42,902 bases of DNA. It comes from Bacteroidota bacterium (lineage in GTDB: Bacteria > Bacteroidota > Bacteroidia > Chitinophagales > Saprospiraceae). The position numbers were made by a program, and so were the translations under genes. Below are positions 27,308 through 34,979 of this stretch, piece after piece (position 1 is the stretch's first letter; the number at the start of each line of letters is the position of its first letter). The notes beneath the pieces were generated by a model that was not told the origin of the DNA, did not search any database, and saw only the letters and a list, made by a program, of their open reading frames with translations. The stretch is taken from assembly GCA_963169325.1 (NCBI GenBank), contig CAUJEY010000050.1, positions 1 through 42,902 on the forward strand, written 5' to 3'.

Positions 27308-28591
27308 ATGCAAACGCAAAAATCCCGCCTCGCGAGCGAAGAGATGCTCGATATCCTGAATGAAACGCCCCATTGGGTGGTGCGCAGCGGCGCCACGGTT
27401 TTTCTGTTCATCATAGCCTTGTTCGTGGCCGGCGCCTGGGTCATTCGTTACCCCGAAGTATTGAAAGGTCAGGCGGTCATCAGCACCGAGGCGCCCCCCA
27501 TCAAAATAGTGGCGCAGGCCGGCCGGCGGGTGGTTCGGCTGCTGGCACACGATGCGCAATTAGTTAAAAAAGGCGATGTTTTAGCCGAAATGGAGAGTGC
27601 CACGCGCCTGGAAAATATTCCGGTGTTAAAAACCCTGATCCGCGAAACCGGCGCGTTTCTCGAACATCCCGAACGCTCCCGCATCAACCTGCCTTCGGCG
27701 CCGCTCACCTGGGGCGACCTTCAGGAAGATATAGATGCGCTGTATAAAAACTATGAAGACTACCGGCGCCTTCAATCCGACCCTTACCACGAGGTGCAGG
27801 TACAACAGATACGCCGGCAGATTGTGGAAATGAATCAGCTGGAACAGGTGAATAAACGCCGGCTCGGACTTTTTGAACAGGAACTGCAGAACGCGGAGGA
27901 CCTGTACAAAACCGATGAAAAACTCTATGCCGAACAGATTTACAGCAAAACCGAATTTAAAAAACAAGCCAACCGCTATTTCGAAAAATGCGGCGAACGC
28001 GAAGAATTGCAAAAAGCAATCATCACCAACAAACTCAAAATCGTTGACGCCCAAAAAGAACTCCAGGACTTCGAATACAGCCTGCTGGAAAAAAAGCGCG
28101 CCAGCCTCGACGGGGTGGCTAAAAGCCTCCGCAATATTGAAAACAACCTGAATAACTGGCAGCAGCACTACCTGATCACGGCGCCCGCCGATGGCAAATT
28201 GGTTTATTTGAAACAAATCAATGTAAATCAATACATCCGGCAGGAAGAAACACTTTTTGCAGTCGTGCCGGAACAGCAAACTTATGTGGCCGTGGTGGAT
28301 ATCCCGGTGATGGGCATGGGTAAAGCCGGTGTGGGGCAAAAGGTGATCCTGAAATTGGACGACTATCCATTTCAGGAATACGGCGCCCTGGAAGGCAAGA
28401 TTTTGCGCGTGGAACCTTCCCTGAATGTGAAGTCATACCGCGTGGTGGTTGAATTGCCCAAAGGCCTGCGCAGTACCTACAACCAGACGTTTCAATGCCG
28501 GTCGGAGCTGGCCGGTACGGCAGAAGTCATCACCCGGGATATGCGATTCATCGAACGGATATTTTATGGGATACGGAAAATGCTGGCGTAG
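27308..28591 (+). CDS. HlyD-family periplasmic adaptor of the ABC exporter
   Basis: 427 residues. A short cytoplasmic N-terminus is followed by one membrane helix (about 30-48; VFLFIIALFVAGAWVI), a biotinyl-lipoyl-like half (IKIVAQAGRRVVRLLAHDAQLVKKGDVLAEM), a long coiled coil (about 150-285) and the second lipoyl half (ITAPADGKLVYLKQINVNQY) with a beta-barrel region. This is the standard membrane-fusion-protein layout linking the ABC exporter to an outer-membrane channel. It is in one operon with the exporter (29-base gap). Confidence 0.93.
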   Translation: MQTQKSRLASEEMLDILNETPHWVVRSGATVFLFIIALFVAGAWVIRYPEVLKGQAVISTEAPPIKIVAQAGRRVVRLLAHDAQLVKKGDVLAEMESATRLENIPVLKTLIRETGAFLEHPERSRINLPSAPLTWGDLQEDIDALYKNYEDYRRLQSDPYHEVQVQQIRRQIVEMNQLEQVNKRRLGLFEQELQNAEDLYKTDEKLYAEQIYSKTEFKKQANRYFEKCGEREELQKAIITNKLKIVDAQKELQDFEYSLLEKKRASLDGVAKSLRNIENNLNNWQQHYLITAPADGKLVYLKQINVNQYIRQEETLFAVVPEQQTYVAVVDIPVMGMGKAGVGQKVILKLDDYPFQEYGALEGKILRVEPSLNVKSYRVVVELPKGLRSTYNQTFQCRSELAGTAEVITRDMRFIERIFYGIRKMLA

Positions 28592-28629
28592 TGCATATAA
28601 CTGCTTGTGATTCAACCAATAGCCATTAC

Positions 28630-29005
28630 TTAATACTACTTTGCCATGTTAAAAAGACAGTGATTCAGTCCCTTCGTGATCACCAAACATTTACCTACCG
28701 GATCGCTATTAACATGGATTCCCGATACCGCCGAGCGTGGGCTACATACTAATCCCGGAATCTTCCCTCCCCCCCCTTTTCTCCCGCCCCCGATTGTCAT
28801 CCTGAAAGGAACCGTCCACGCTACGGAGGGCGTCGTATGGCGATGCGTTCGTAGCGTGGACGGTTCCTTTCAGGATGACAATCGGGGGCGGGAGAAAAGG
28901 GGGGGAGGGAAGATTCCGGGATTTATGCGCAGCGTGTACTCGGCGGTATCGGGAATTAAAATGAGGTAAACCTCAAACTTTTTTAATGTGGCAAAGTAGT
29001 ATTAA
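28630..29005. repeat. Three-layer nested inverted repeat
   Basis: The outer arms 28630-28656 and 28978-29005 pair with few mismatches (TTAATACTACTTTGCCA motif). The middle arms 28718-28735 and 28939-28956 pair perfectly over 18 bases. The inner arms 28753-28825 and 28850-28921 pair over 72 bases, differing only in the length of one C/G run (8 vs 7), around a 24-base loop. There is no coding function. Confidence 0.92.
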
Positions 29006-29091
29006 GGAATTCGGAATCAGCAATGTGAGGGCGGCCCCCCCGACCTCAACCAATAGCCCACCCAAACAGTGTATGCCAAAATGGCGCATAC

Positions 29092-29130
29092 CAAACAGGC
29101 AATATGCCATAATGGCATATTGCCTGTTTG
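29092..29130. terminator. Strong 18-bp hairpin followed by TTTT
   Basis: 18-base arms 29092-29109 and 29113-29130 pair perfectly around TAA, followed by TTTTAC. It lies 117 bases before the Hsp20 start and could be a terminator or a leader structure. It is over 500 bases from the upstream stop, so a terminator for the HlyD gene is not certain. Confidence 0.55.
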
Positions 29131-29247
29131 TTTTACTGTCAAAATTTCGGAAAAAACCGCGTGGTACAGGAATTGAAGCATCCGTCTCGAAATCAAAAAC
29201 TTTAAACAACGCCGCCCGTGCTTTGGACGGCAAAAAAACAACAAAAT

Positions 29248-29658
29248 ATGACACTCGTACGATTCCAGCCCGCTCCCTTGAAAGGCCTGCTCCCCGATTT
29301 TTGGAACCTGCCCGCCGACAGCGCCGTTGCAGTACAGCCGGTGGTAAACATCCTGGAAACTGCTGACGGATTCCGCCTTGAAGTATCGGCGCCGGGTTTG
29401 ACCAAAGAAGATTTTCAGGTAAACGTCGTGAAAGACTTGCTGACGATTTCAGCCCAAAAAGAGACGGCCCGCACAGAAGACGGGATTAAAGTACACCGGC
29501 GCGAATTTGCCTACGGCGCCTTCGAGCGCAGCTTCCGCCTGCCGGAAACCATCGACACCGACAACGTGGCGGCCACGTTCAATAACGGCATCCTGTATGT
29601 CAACCTGAAGAAAAAAGCCGAAACGAAACCGGAGGTAAAAACGATCACCATCGGGTAA
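29248..29658 (+). CDS. Hsp20/alpha-crystallin small heat-shock protein
   Basis: 136 residues. The ATG at 29248 follows an A-rich leader (CAAAAAAACAACAAAAT). The alpha-crystallin domain runs from about residue 30 (VVNILETADGFRLEVSAPGLTKEDFQVNV) to the conserved G-I-L near the end (FNNGILYVNLKKK). Hsp20 proteins are ATP-independent holdases that keep denatured proteins soluble. It is followed 55 bases later by a second Hsp20 gene, a tandem duplication. The foldback and hairpin upstream may insulate the promoter. Confidence 0.95.
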   Translation: MTLVRFQPAPLKGLLPDFWNLPADSAVAVQPVVNILETADGFRLEVSAPGLTKEDFQVNVVKDLLTISAQKETARTEDGIKVHRREFAYGAFERSFRLPETIDTDNVAATFNNGILYVNLKKKAETKPEVKTITIG

Positions 29659-29713
29659 TATGAGTTCTTCTCCCGCAGAAATCTATCCTTAACCGTTAAA
29701 ATTTGTTAAAAAC

Positions 29714-30157
29714 ATGACAAGTATAGCAAAATTTCGCCCGTTCCCCACAACCAAATTTTTTCCGAACGGTTTATTTGACGAATTTCTCAACCGCTCCATC
29801 GGCGATTTTATCGGTTCGGACGGCTTGGTAAATCAACCGGCAGTAAATATTCTGGAAACGGCCACTTCTTTCGAACTTGAATTTGCCGCTCCTGGATTTG
29901 AAAAACAGGACTTTTCCCTCAACGTGGAGCAAGATTATCTGACGGTAAGCGCGCAGCGGGAAAACAAACAGGAAGAAACGAACGAGCGGTACACCCGCCG
30001 GGAATTCCGTTTCGATTCCTTCAAGCGGTCGTTCAAACTCCCGGCCACAGTGAACCAGGATGCAGTTTCGGCTGTTTACAATAACGGCGTGTTACAAGTG
30101 ACATTGCCAAAAAAAGAAGAAGCAACCACCCCCGTTAAAACAATCGCGATCAGTTAA
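29714..30157 (+). CDS. Hsp20/alpha-crystallin small heat-shock protein, second copy
   Basis: 147 residues, homologous to the preceding protein (VNILETATSFELEFAAPGFEKQDFSLNV; YNNGVLQVTLPKK). The N-terminal arm is longer, with FDEFLNRS typical of class A bacterial Hsp20. The two chaperones may co-assemble into mixed oligomers, which is inferred from family behaviour. It is terminated by a hairpin with a T-run at 30234-30264. Confidence 0.95.
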   Translation: MTSIAKFRPFPTTKFFPNGLFDEFLNRSIGDFIGSDGLVNQPAVNILETATSFELEFAAPGFEKQDFSLNVEQDYLTVSAQRENKQEETNERYTRREFRFDSFKRSFKLPATVNQDAVSAVYNNGVLQVTLPKKEEATTPVKTIAIS

Positions 30158-30233
30158 TAAACGGTCCGCTTGTACAACGATTTCCAAGGTTGTTTCCACC
30201 AAACAAGTTAATAGGGTTTTAGGTGTTTTCATG

Positions 30234-30264
30234 GAGCCGGGGCAGCAATGTCCTGGCTCTTTTT
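30234..30264 (+). terminator. Rho-independent terminator after the Hsp20 pair
   Basis: GAGCCGGGG (30234-30242) pairs with TCCTGGCTC (30251-30259), including one G-T pair, across an 8-base loop and is followed by TTTTT. The loop contains the ATG at 30248, which argues against that codon as the start of the next gene. Confidence 0.75.
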
Positions 30265-30331
30265 CATTTCGGGGTGGAATGATTACTTTTACGCCTCCAA
30301 ACCGATCTCTTTATCGCAATTCCAGGCTTCT

Positions 30332-31582
30332 GTGACGAATACAACCGGACAATTTCCGAACGAAACATATTTGAATGGCTTGCGCGACAACCCGGAATCC
30401 ACCCTGGCTGTCGTGTACGATGAGTTTCGCAAACCCGCCATCGGTGTCGTAACGGCCCTTGGCGGTAGCCCGGCCGATGGCGCCGTGTTCTTTCAGGCGG
30501 CCGCCAACGATGCCGTCCGGTTGGCCCGGGCCGGGCAGGCGCCGACCCATATCCCGGTGTTTGAATGGCTGAAAGCGCTCAGTCTGACGCACTATCGCGA
30601 CTGGCTTCAGGAGCGCGGCCAACCGGCGCCGCCACAAAACGAAGTCGTACCCGAGGGCGCTTTTATACCCGACAGCGCAGCCTTGCGGGATACCCGGCTA
30701 AAAATGTTTGCCTGGAAACGGCTCCACTGGATGGACTACGAGTGCCGGCAATATTTGTTGCAACAGGCACAACTTCCGGCGCCGGCGGAACAAACCGAGG
30801 CAGAAGCGGAAGCGGAACATTCGAACAAAGAAAATAGCTGCACCGCAGAGTACCTTACCCACCTGCAAAACTCGGGAACGCCCTTTACCACGTTACCGGA
30901 CTGGGCCCGGTCAGCCCTCCTCGATCAGGAAGGATACGCCGTGTGGCAGCGCAGCCATACCCTCGAAAATCAATGGTCGGCAGGCGCGCCTATAGCGCAG
31001 GAGTCGGGTAAGATTTGGCCATGGGCCATCGCCGCGCTTCTGCTCGCCGCGGTGGGATACGGGGCCTATCAGTTTTTCCAACGCCCCCATACCGCCGCCG
31101 AAGTCTTTGCCGACAACTTTTCGCCGCCCCCCAGCCTGCTCGAAGACCTCGACGCCCGGTACGGCGCCGAAATGGGCAACGATTCCGTGACGGCGCGGCC
31201 GAACCAATGTATGCTACTCCTGCAGGAAGCGGATGCGTATTACCGCGTTAAAGAATTTGAATCGGCGCTCGATCCCCTCTTGCTGATTGTACTGGATTCC
31301 AACTCCATTTGCCAGTCGGATGCCTGGTATTTTCTGGGCATCATACACCTGGAACTGGAGGACCCCACCACGGCGATCCAGTGTTTTGCCAAAATAGACG
31401 ATCTGACCCGGTACGGCGAAGATTTGTACTGGTATCAGGCCCTGGCATTCGTACAATTGGCCAAGGAAAATCCGCTCATGCGCGATAAAGCCCGCCGCGC
31501 CGTGGAACGCGCACTGGGCAACACACAGGACGCCGCGCGCCGCGAACAAGCCGAAAAAATGTTGCATAATCTCTCCAAATAA
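30332..31582 (+). CDS. Sigma-70-like domain fused to membrane helix and TPR, unknown
   Basis: 416 residues from the GTG at 30332 (MTNTTGQFPNETYLNGLRDN). The longer ATG start at 30248 lies in a terminator loop. The N-terminal 130 residues resemble a decayed ECF sigma factor: NPESTLAVVYDEFRKPAIG and GGSPADGAVFFQAAANDAV match region 2 in layout, and KRLHWMDYECRQYLLQQ resembles the start of region 4, but no clear helix-turn-helix remains. A membrane helix lies at about 228-248, followed by a TPR-like region (about 285-400; DAWYFLGIIHLELEDPTTAI). It may be a membrane-tethered regulator or a sigma/anti-sigma-type fusion. It sits 9 bases upstream of rsmG. Confidence 0.75.
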   Translation: MTNTTGQFPNETYLNGLRDNPESTLAVVYDEFRKPAIGVVTALGGSPADGAVFFQAAANDAVRLARAGQAPTHIPVFEWLKALSLTHYRDWLQERGQPAPPQNEVVPEGAFIPDSAALRDTRLKMFAWKRLHWMDYECRQYLLQQAQLPAPAEQTEAEAEAEHSNKENSCTAEYLTHLQNSGTPFTTLPDWARSALLDQEGYAVWQRSHTLENQWSAGAPIAQESGKIWPWAIAALLLAAVGYGAYQFFQRPHTAAEVFADNFSPPPSLLEDLDARYGAEMGNDSVTARPNQCMLLLQEADAYYRVKEFESALDPLLLIVLDSNSICQSDAWYFLGIIHLELEDPTTAIQCFAKIDDLTRYGEDLYWYQALAFVQLAKENPLMRDKARRAVERALGNTQDAARREQAEKMLHNLSK

Positions 31583-31591
31583 CCCCGACCC

Positions 31592-32227
31592 ATGAAAACA
31601 CTCGAGCGCTATTTTCCCGACCTGACCCCCACCCAACGCGAACAATTCGACCGCCTGCCCGCCTTGTATTCGGACTGGAACGCCAAAATAAATGTGATCT
31701 CCCGGCAGGATATCGACAACCTGGAAGAACGCCACGTGCTACACTCCCTCGCCATTGCGAAGGGGTTCACCTTTCTGCCGGGCGCGCACCTGCTCGATCT
31801 CGGCACGGGCGGTGGCTTTCCGGGTATTCCTTTGGCTATCCTGTTCCCGGAAGTACGTTTCACGCTGGCCGACGGCACGGGAAAAAAGATTACCGTGGTA
31901 CGCGAAATCGCCGAAGCACTGGGGCTGAAAAACGTGACGGCTTTGCATAGCCGGGCCGAAGACCTCAAGCCGTACACGTTCGATTTTGTATTGTCGCGCG
32001 CCGTCGCGCCGTTGGACAAACTCCTGTTGTGGAGCCAACGCCTGCTGAAAAAGAAACATCAGCACGCCTACCCGAACGGCATTATCGCCCTGAAAGGCGG
32101 AAAAATAAAACCCGAAATTGACGCCCTGCCCGGCAAAGGCGAAGACTACACCGAAGTATTCCCGATTTCCACCTGGTTCGCCGAACCCTTTTTTGAGGAG
32201 AAATGGGTGGTGTATGTGCAGGGTTGA
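31592..32227 (+). CDS. rsmG: 16S rRNA (guanine-N7) methyltransferase RsmG
   Basis: 211 residues, typical length. The Rossmann methyltransferase motif I reads LLDLGTGGGFPGIPLAILFP, with motif II-type VRFTLADGTGKKITVV and the AEDL and SRAVAPL segments of RsmG. It methylates G527 (E. coli numbering) of 16S rRNA using S-adenosylmethionine; loss usually gives low-level streptomycin resistance. It follows the TPR fusion gene by 9 bases and is probably translated from the same message. It is a housekeeping gene. Confidence 0.97.
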   Translation: MKTLERYFPDLTPTQREQFDRLPALYSDWNAKINVISRQDIDNLEERHVLHSLAIAKGFTFLPGAHLLDLGTGGGFPGIPLAILFPEVRFTLADGTGKKITVVREIAEALGLKNVTALHSRAEDLKPYTFDFVLSRAVAPLDKLLLWSQRLLKKKHQHAYPNGIIALKGGKIKPEIDALPGKGEDYTEVFPISTWFAEPFFEEKWVVYVQG

Positions 32228-32562
32228 GGGCAAGGCCATCAGGTAAGGGGAAACTATTGTTTTTAAAGTCAAAATGTAAAATATAAGAGTCAAAATGTAA
32301 AAGTGGGATACCGTTGATACGGATATTCTGTTATCTAAATGCTGGCAAACAGCCCCCTTCCGCAGCACTCCTTTTGACTTTTTTATTTTACATTTTACAT
32401 TTAGACTTTAACAACGCCTCTCCCCTGTACTGCTGGGAATACCATCAACCCCGCCGTTCACAAACTCCACCCCGCCGTTCGCAAAAGCCCGCTTGATCCC
32501 GACCATGGAAGCCGGCAGTTTTGTGCCATCGAAATCAATAAAAAATCACGATAAAAAGCACC
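32228..32562. other. Intergenic region with inverted and direct repeats
   Basis: Imperfect inverted arms built on AAAGTCAAAATGTAAAAT lie at about 32258-32300 and 32369-32415. A 17-base direct repeat (ACCCCGCCGTTCrCAAA) occurs twice near 32448-32482. No gene is seen. Confidence 0.65.
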
Positions 32563-33033
32563 ATGAAAACGAGACTCTTGCTTTCCGCCACAGCCCTGAT
32601 GTTATCGTTGGCTGCCTGTCAAAAAGAAAATATTGACACTGCTTTCGCACCCGAGCCGCAGGATGAAATTGCACAGCGCAGCGAACCTTCCAAGTGTTTG
32701 TCTCCGGAAACACTAAAAGCCGCGAACACTACCGGTACCAAAGCAGAACTGACGTGGAATGCCGTGTACGGAATCTCCGGATACAAGTTGGAAATAGCCC
32801 CGGCCAACCGCAACGCTGAGCAGGAGACCCGGGTGTTTGCCACAGAAGGCAACCGGATCACCATGAAAGGCCTGCACCCCGCTACGACCTATCGCTATCG
32901 CGTCTCCTCCGTTTGCAGCAATGGCGGTTTCAGTAGTCCCTCTGTCTGGATGGAATTCTACTCCGGCCAAGCGGCACAAGGCGACTACCCTGTAATTTCT
33001 TTTGAAAACCTTGAAATCGACCAAAACCAATAA
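32563..33033 (+). CDS. Lipoprotein with one fibronectin type III domain
   Basis: 156 residues. The lipobox SLAAC puts the anchor at C19. A single FnIII domain spans about 46-130 (TGTKAELTWNAVYGISGYKLEI; TYRYRVSSVC; FSSPSVWMEF), with a short C-terminal tail. FnIII domains usually mediate binding, so an envelope accessory role is possible but unproven. It is closed by a clear terminator at 33112-33145. Confidence 0.85.
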   Translation: MKTRLLLSATALMLSLAACQKENIDTAFAPEPQDEIAQRSEPSKCLSPETLKAANTTGTKAELTWNAVYGISGYKLEIAPANRNAEQETRVFATEGNRITMKGLHPATTYRYRVSSVCSNGGFSSPSVWMEFYSGQAAQGDYPVISFENLEIDQNQ

Positions 33034-33111
33034 CCCTTCCTGTCAGACTTCATTTTAGCCCACCCCCAAATTGCCATTTGAAAACGGCATAACTGAGCAG
33101 AGTAATATACT

Positions 33112-33145
33112 AAAAGCGCGACGAGGGAACTTGTCGCGCTTTTTT
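33112..33145 (+). terminator. Rho-independent terminator
   Basis: AAAAGCGCGAC (33112-33122) pairs perfectly with GTCGCGCTTTT (33133-33143) across a 10-base loop, with a T-run continuing to 33145. The GC-rich stem and T-tail are textbook. Confidence 0.9.
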
Positions 33146-33297
33146 GCATATTGTCATCATTTCAGGGAAAATCCGACATCAGCAATTCGACTATTTTTCG
33201 TTGCGGGATATCTATGATCACATAATCGGCATCCTGTTCCTGAATGCGGGTTCTTGTCAAAAAGAAAGTGTGGCTACCGTGCCCAAAGAATATCGAA

Positions 33298-33356
33298 GAA
33301 TATCGAATGTCGAAGTAATCGTAGTGTCCTCTACGCAACTTCGACATTCGATATTC
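33298..33356. repeat. Inverted repeat GAATATCGAATGTCGAAG
   Basis: Perfect 18-base arms 33298-33315 and 33339-33356 lie around a loop that itself carries CGTAG/CTACG. Further GAATATCGAA-like copies flank it on both sides (about 33288-33297 and 33360-33377). Confidence 0.85.
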
Positions 33357-33437
33357 CTTGTTCGATATTCGATATTCCCTATGTCTCGTGGTGAAAAATT
33401 TTATGCACATTACTCAAATTGGACTTATGTCAGTGCA

Positions 33438-34385
33438 TCATTGCTTCTTCCCCGGCGCCGTCCCATTGATCAAATTATCAAACACGTTGGGATTCGTGCC
33501 GGCCGGTACTACGGCGATATTGACTTTGGAGGCCATTTCCTTGTTCACCACAAAAGTAGCGTAAGCGGGATTATCGGCATACACGCGGGCCAGGGTGCTA
33601 TGGCGCCCCACTTCCACCGAGTCGGTTTGTTTTTGTTTGAGCAGGTCGAGGTTTTGCAGTTTACTCACCTTTTCAATTTCCACCTCATTCATCTGGCGCT
33701 GGCGGTCGGCGGCGATCACGGCTTTTTTGGCTTCGATCTGCACTTCGGTTTCTGCTTTGGCGAGTTCGGCGGCGCGATTGCGCTCTTCGGTGCGGGCCTG
33801 GATATCGCGGATGCGGGCATTGGCTTCTTCCTGGGCAATTTGCACCCGGGCCATGGCCTCTGCCTTTTTGCGTTCGGCGTCCGCCATGGCGATTTCAACG
33901 GAACTTTGCCGGCGGATACGCTCGAATTCCTGGCGTACGAGTCCGGCCTGCTCCATTGCCGTGGTGTAGGTGTCCGGGAATTTCAGTTCAGATACGATCA
34001 CTTCTTTCACCCCGATACCATCGGTGCCGAGGGCGGCGGCCAGGGTATTTTTCACGTCGTTCAGAAAACGTTCGCGCTGGCGCAAAAAAATGCTGTCCAC
34101 CGAGGGGTAATGGTGCGCCATGGAACGCAGGGCTTCTTCACAGCGGGGAAACATCACGTGGCGTTGGAACGTGTCGGGGTGTAATTGCTGACGGTAAAAG
34201 GTTTCCGGTTCGGCCACTTGCCAGCGCAGGTTTACGGAAATGTCGAGCGGCACACCGTCGGCCAGACGCACCTGGCCGAAGTGGTAGCTGGACAGGCGGT
34301 CTTTTTCGGCTTCGGGAGTGGTTTGCCGGCAGGCGGCGAGCAGGGAAAAACTGAACAGGACGAGGAATACATTGCGGGCAATCAT
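33438..34385 (-). CDS. SPFH/Band 7-domain lipoprotein
   Basis: 315 residues with lipobox LLAAC (C19). An SPFH/prohibitin-like domain spans about 35-165 (VPLDISVNLRWQVAEPETFY; GVKEVIVSELKFPDTY). A long charged Ala/Glu/Arg-rich coiled coil (about 165-260) and a short tail follow. SPFH proteins assemble into ring-like membrane scaffolds. A lipoprotein anchor instead of a transmembrane helix would put the ring on the periplasmic face or outer membrane, which is less common. No partner NfeD or FtsH gene is next to it. Confidence 0.85.
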   Translation of the reverse strand: MIARNVFLVLFSFSLLAACRQTTPEAEKDRLSSYHFGQVRLADGVPLDISVNLRWQVAEPETFYRQQLHPDTFQRHVMFPRCEEALRSMAHHYPSVDSIFLRQRERFLNDVKNTLAAALGTDGIGVKEVIVSELKFPDTYTTAMEQAGLVRQEFERIRRQSSVEIAMADAERKKAEAMARVQIAQEEANARIRDIQARTEERNRAAELAKAETEVQIEAKKAVIAADRQRQMNEVEIEKVSKLQNLDLLKQKQTDSVEVGRHSTLARVYADNPAYATFVVNKEMASKVNIAVVPAGTNPNVFDNLINGTAPGKKQ

Positions 34386-34556
34386 AGCGGCATCTTTGTT
34401 TTGGTGTGTGTGAAAGATGCTGCAAAATGAGGGGCTTCACCGGGCGGCAAAGCGACGTTCGAGTAAACGCCGGGGGATAATGAGTATTCGTCATTATTCG
34501 TCATTGGGCGTCATTGGGTTATTGGGCGTCATCGGAATATTTAGACAGTTGGTGCG

Positions 34557-34813
34557 CCCGTCAGACGGCTTTTCGACCTACGGTTTGTACACAAGTGTGA
34601 TGAATTGTTACTACGTGGATTTTGTCATCCTGAGCGCAGCGAAGGAACCGGGGCGCAGCCCCGAAAAGAAATCTTTACCGCATCTACTCTTTTTCGGGGC
34701 TGCGCCCCGGTTCCTTCGCTACGCTCAGGATGACAAAATCCGAGATATTTGTAAATTTATATGCTAACTGCACACTTGTGTACAAACTGTAGGGCGAAAA
34801 GCCGTCTGACGGG
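34557..34813. repeat. Foldback inside a foldback
   Basis: The outer arms 34557-34599 and 34771-34813 pair over 43 bases with two mismatches. The inner arms 34617-34667 and 34691-34741 pair over 51 bases with one mismatch around a 23-base loop. The sequences between the two layers do not pair, which suggests one element lies within the other. Confidence 0.92.
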
Positions 34814-34891
34814 CACGGGGGCTAACCAGTTGCGAATTGTTTTAAATCCCATCTTCCATTTCCGCCAAAAATCTGACCTTTGCGCCGCTCC

Positions 34892-34966
34892 AACCAGAAA
34901 CCCTCAAACCAGAAACCTTCCAACCAGAAACCCTCCAACCAGAAACCCTCAAACCAGAAACCTTCC
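34892..34966 (+). repeat. 15-bp tandem repeat, five units
   Basis: Five units of AACCAGAAACCYTCM (34892, 34907, 34922, 34937, 34952), then a partial unit. It ends 13 bases before the E1 ATG, so it lies in the leader or promoter region. Confidence 0.9.
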
Positions 34967-34979
34967 AACCACACCACGT

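Larger units (their letters stand above)
28592..29247. other. 656-base intergenic region of nested foldbacks
   Basis: No convincing gene. Most of it is the nested inverted repeat 28630-29005 plus the hairpin at 29092-29130. Forward frames seen here cross palindromic sequence and have no signal peptide or domain. There is no double-glycine leader peptide that could serve as cargo for the exporter. Confidence 0.7.
33034..33437. other. Convergent intergenic region with terminator and foldback
   Basis: It holds the terminator at 33112-33145 and the GAATATCGAA-type inverted repeat at 33298-33356 with extra direct copies to about 33377. A long forward frame across it continues into the next gene's antisense strand and is not credible. 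Confidence 0.65.
34386..34979. other. 594-base intergenic region of repeats
   Basis: It contains GTCATTGGG-like direct repeats (about 34487-34532), a nested foldback (34557-34813) and the 15-base tandem repeat before the E1 gene (34892-34966). GACCTTTG at 34875-34882 partly resembles a -7 box. No gene is seen. Confidence 0.7.

Noticed and set aside
28676-28969. Small forward gene as exporter cargo
   Set aside because: The frame lies almost entirely inside the perfect inverted repeat and has no double-glycine leader.
33144-34184. 346-codon forward frame across the convergent region
   Set aside because: It runs through a foldback and then antisense to the SPFH gene; the Phe/Gly/His-rich translation has no domain.
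34892-34966. Possible CRISPR array
   Set aside because: The 15-base units are contiguous with no spacers and no cas genes are present.
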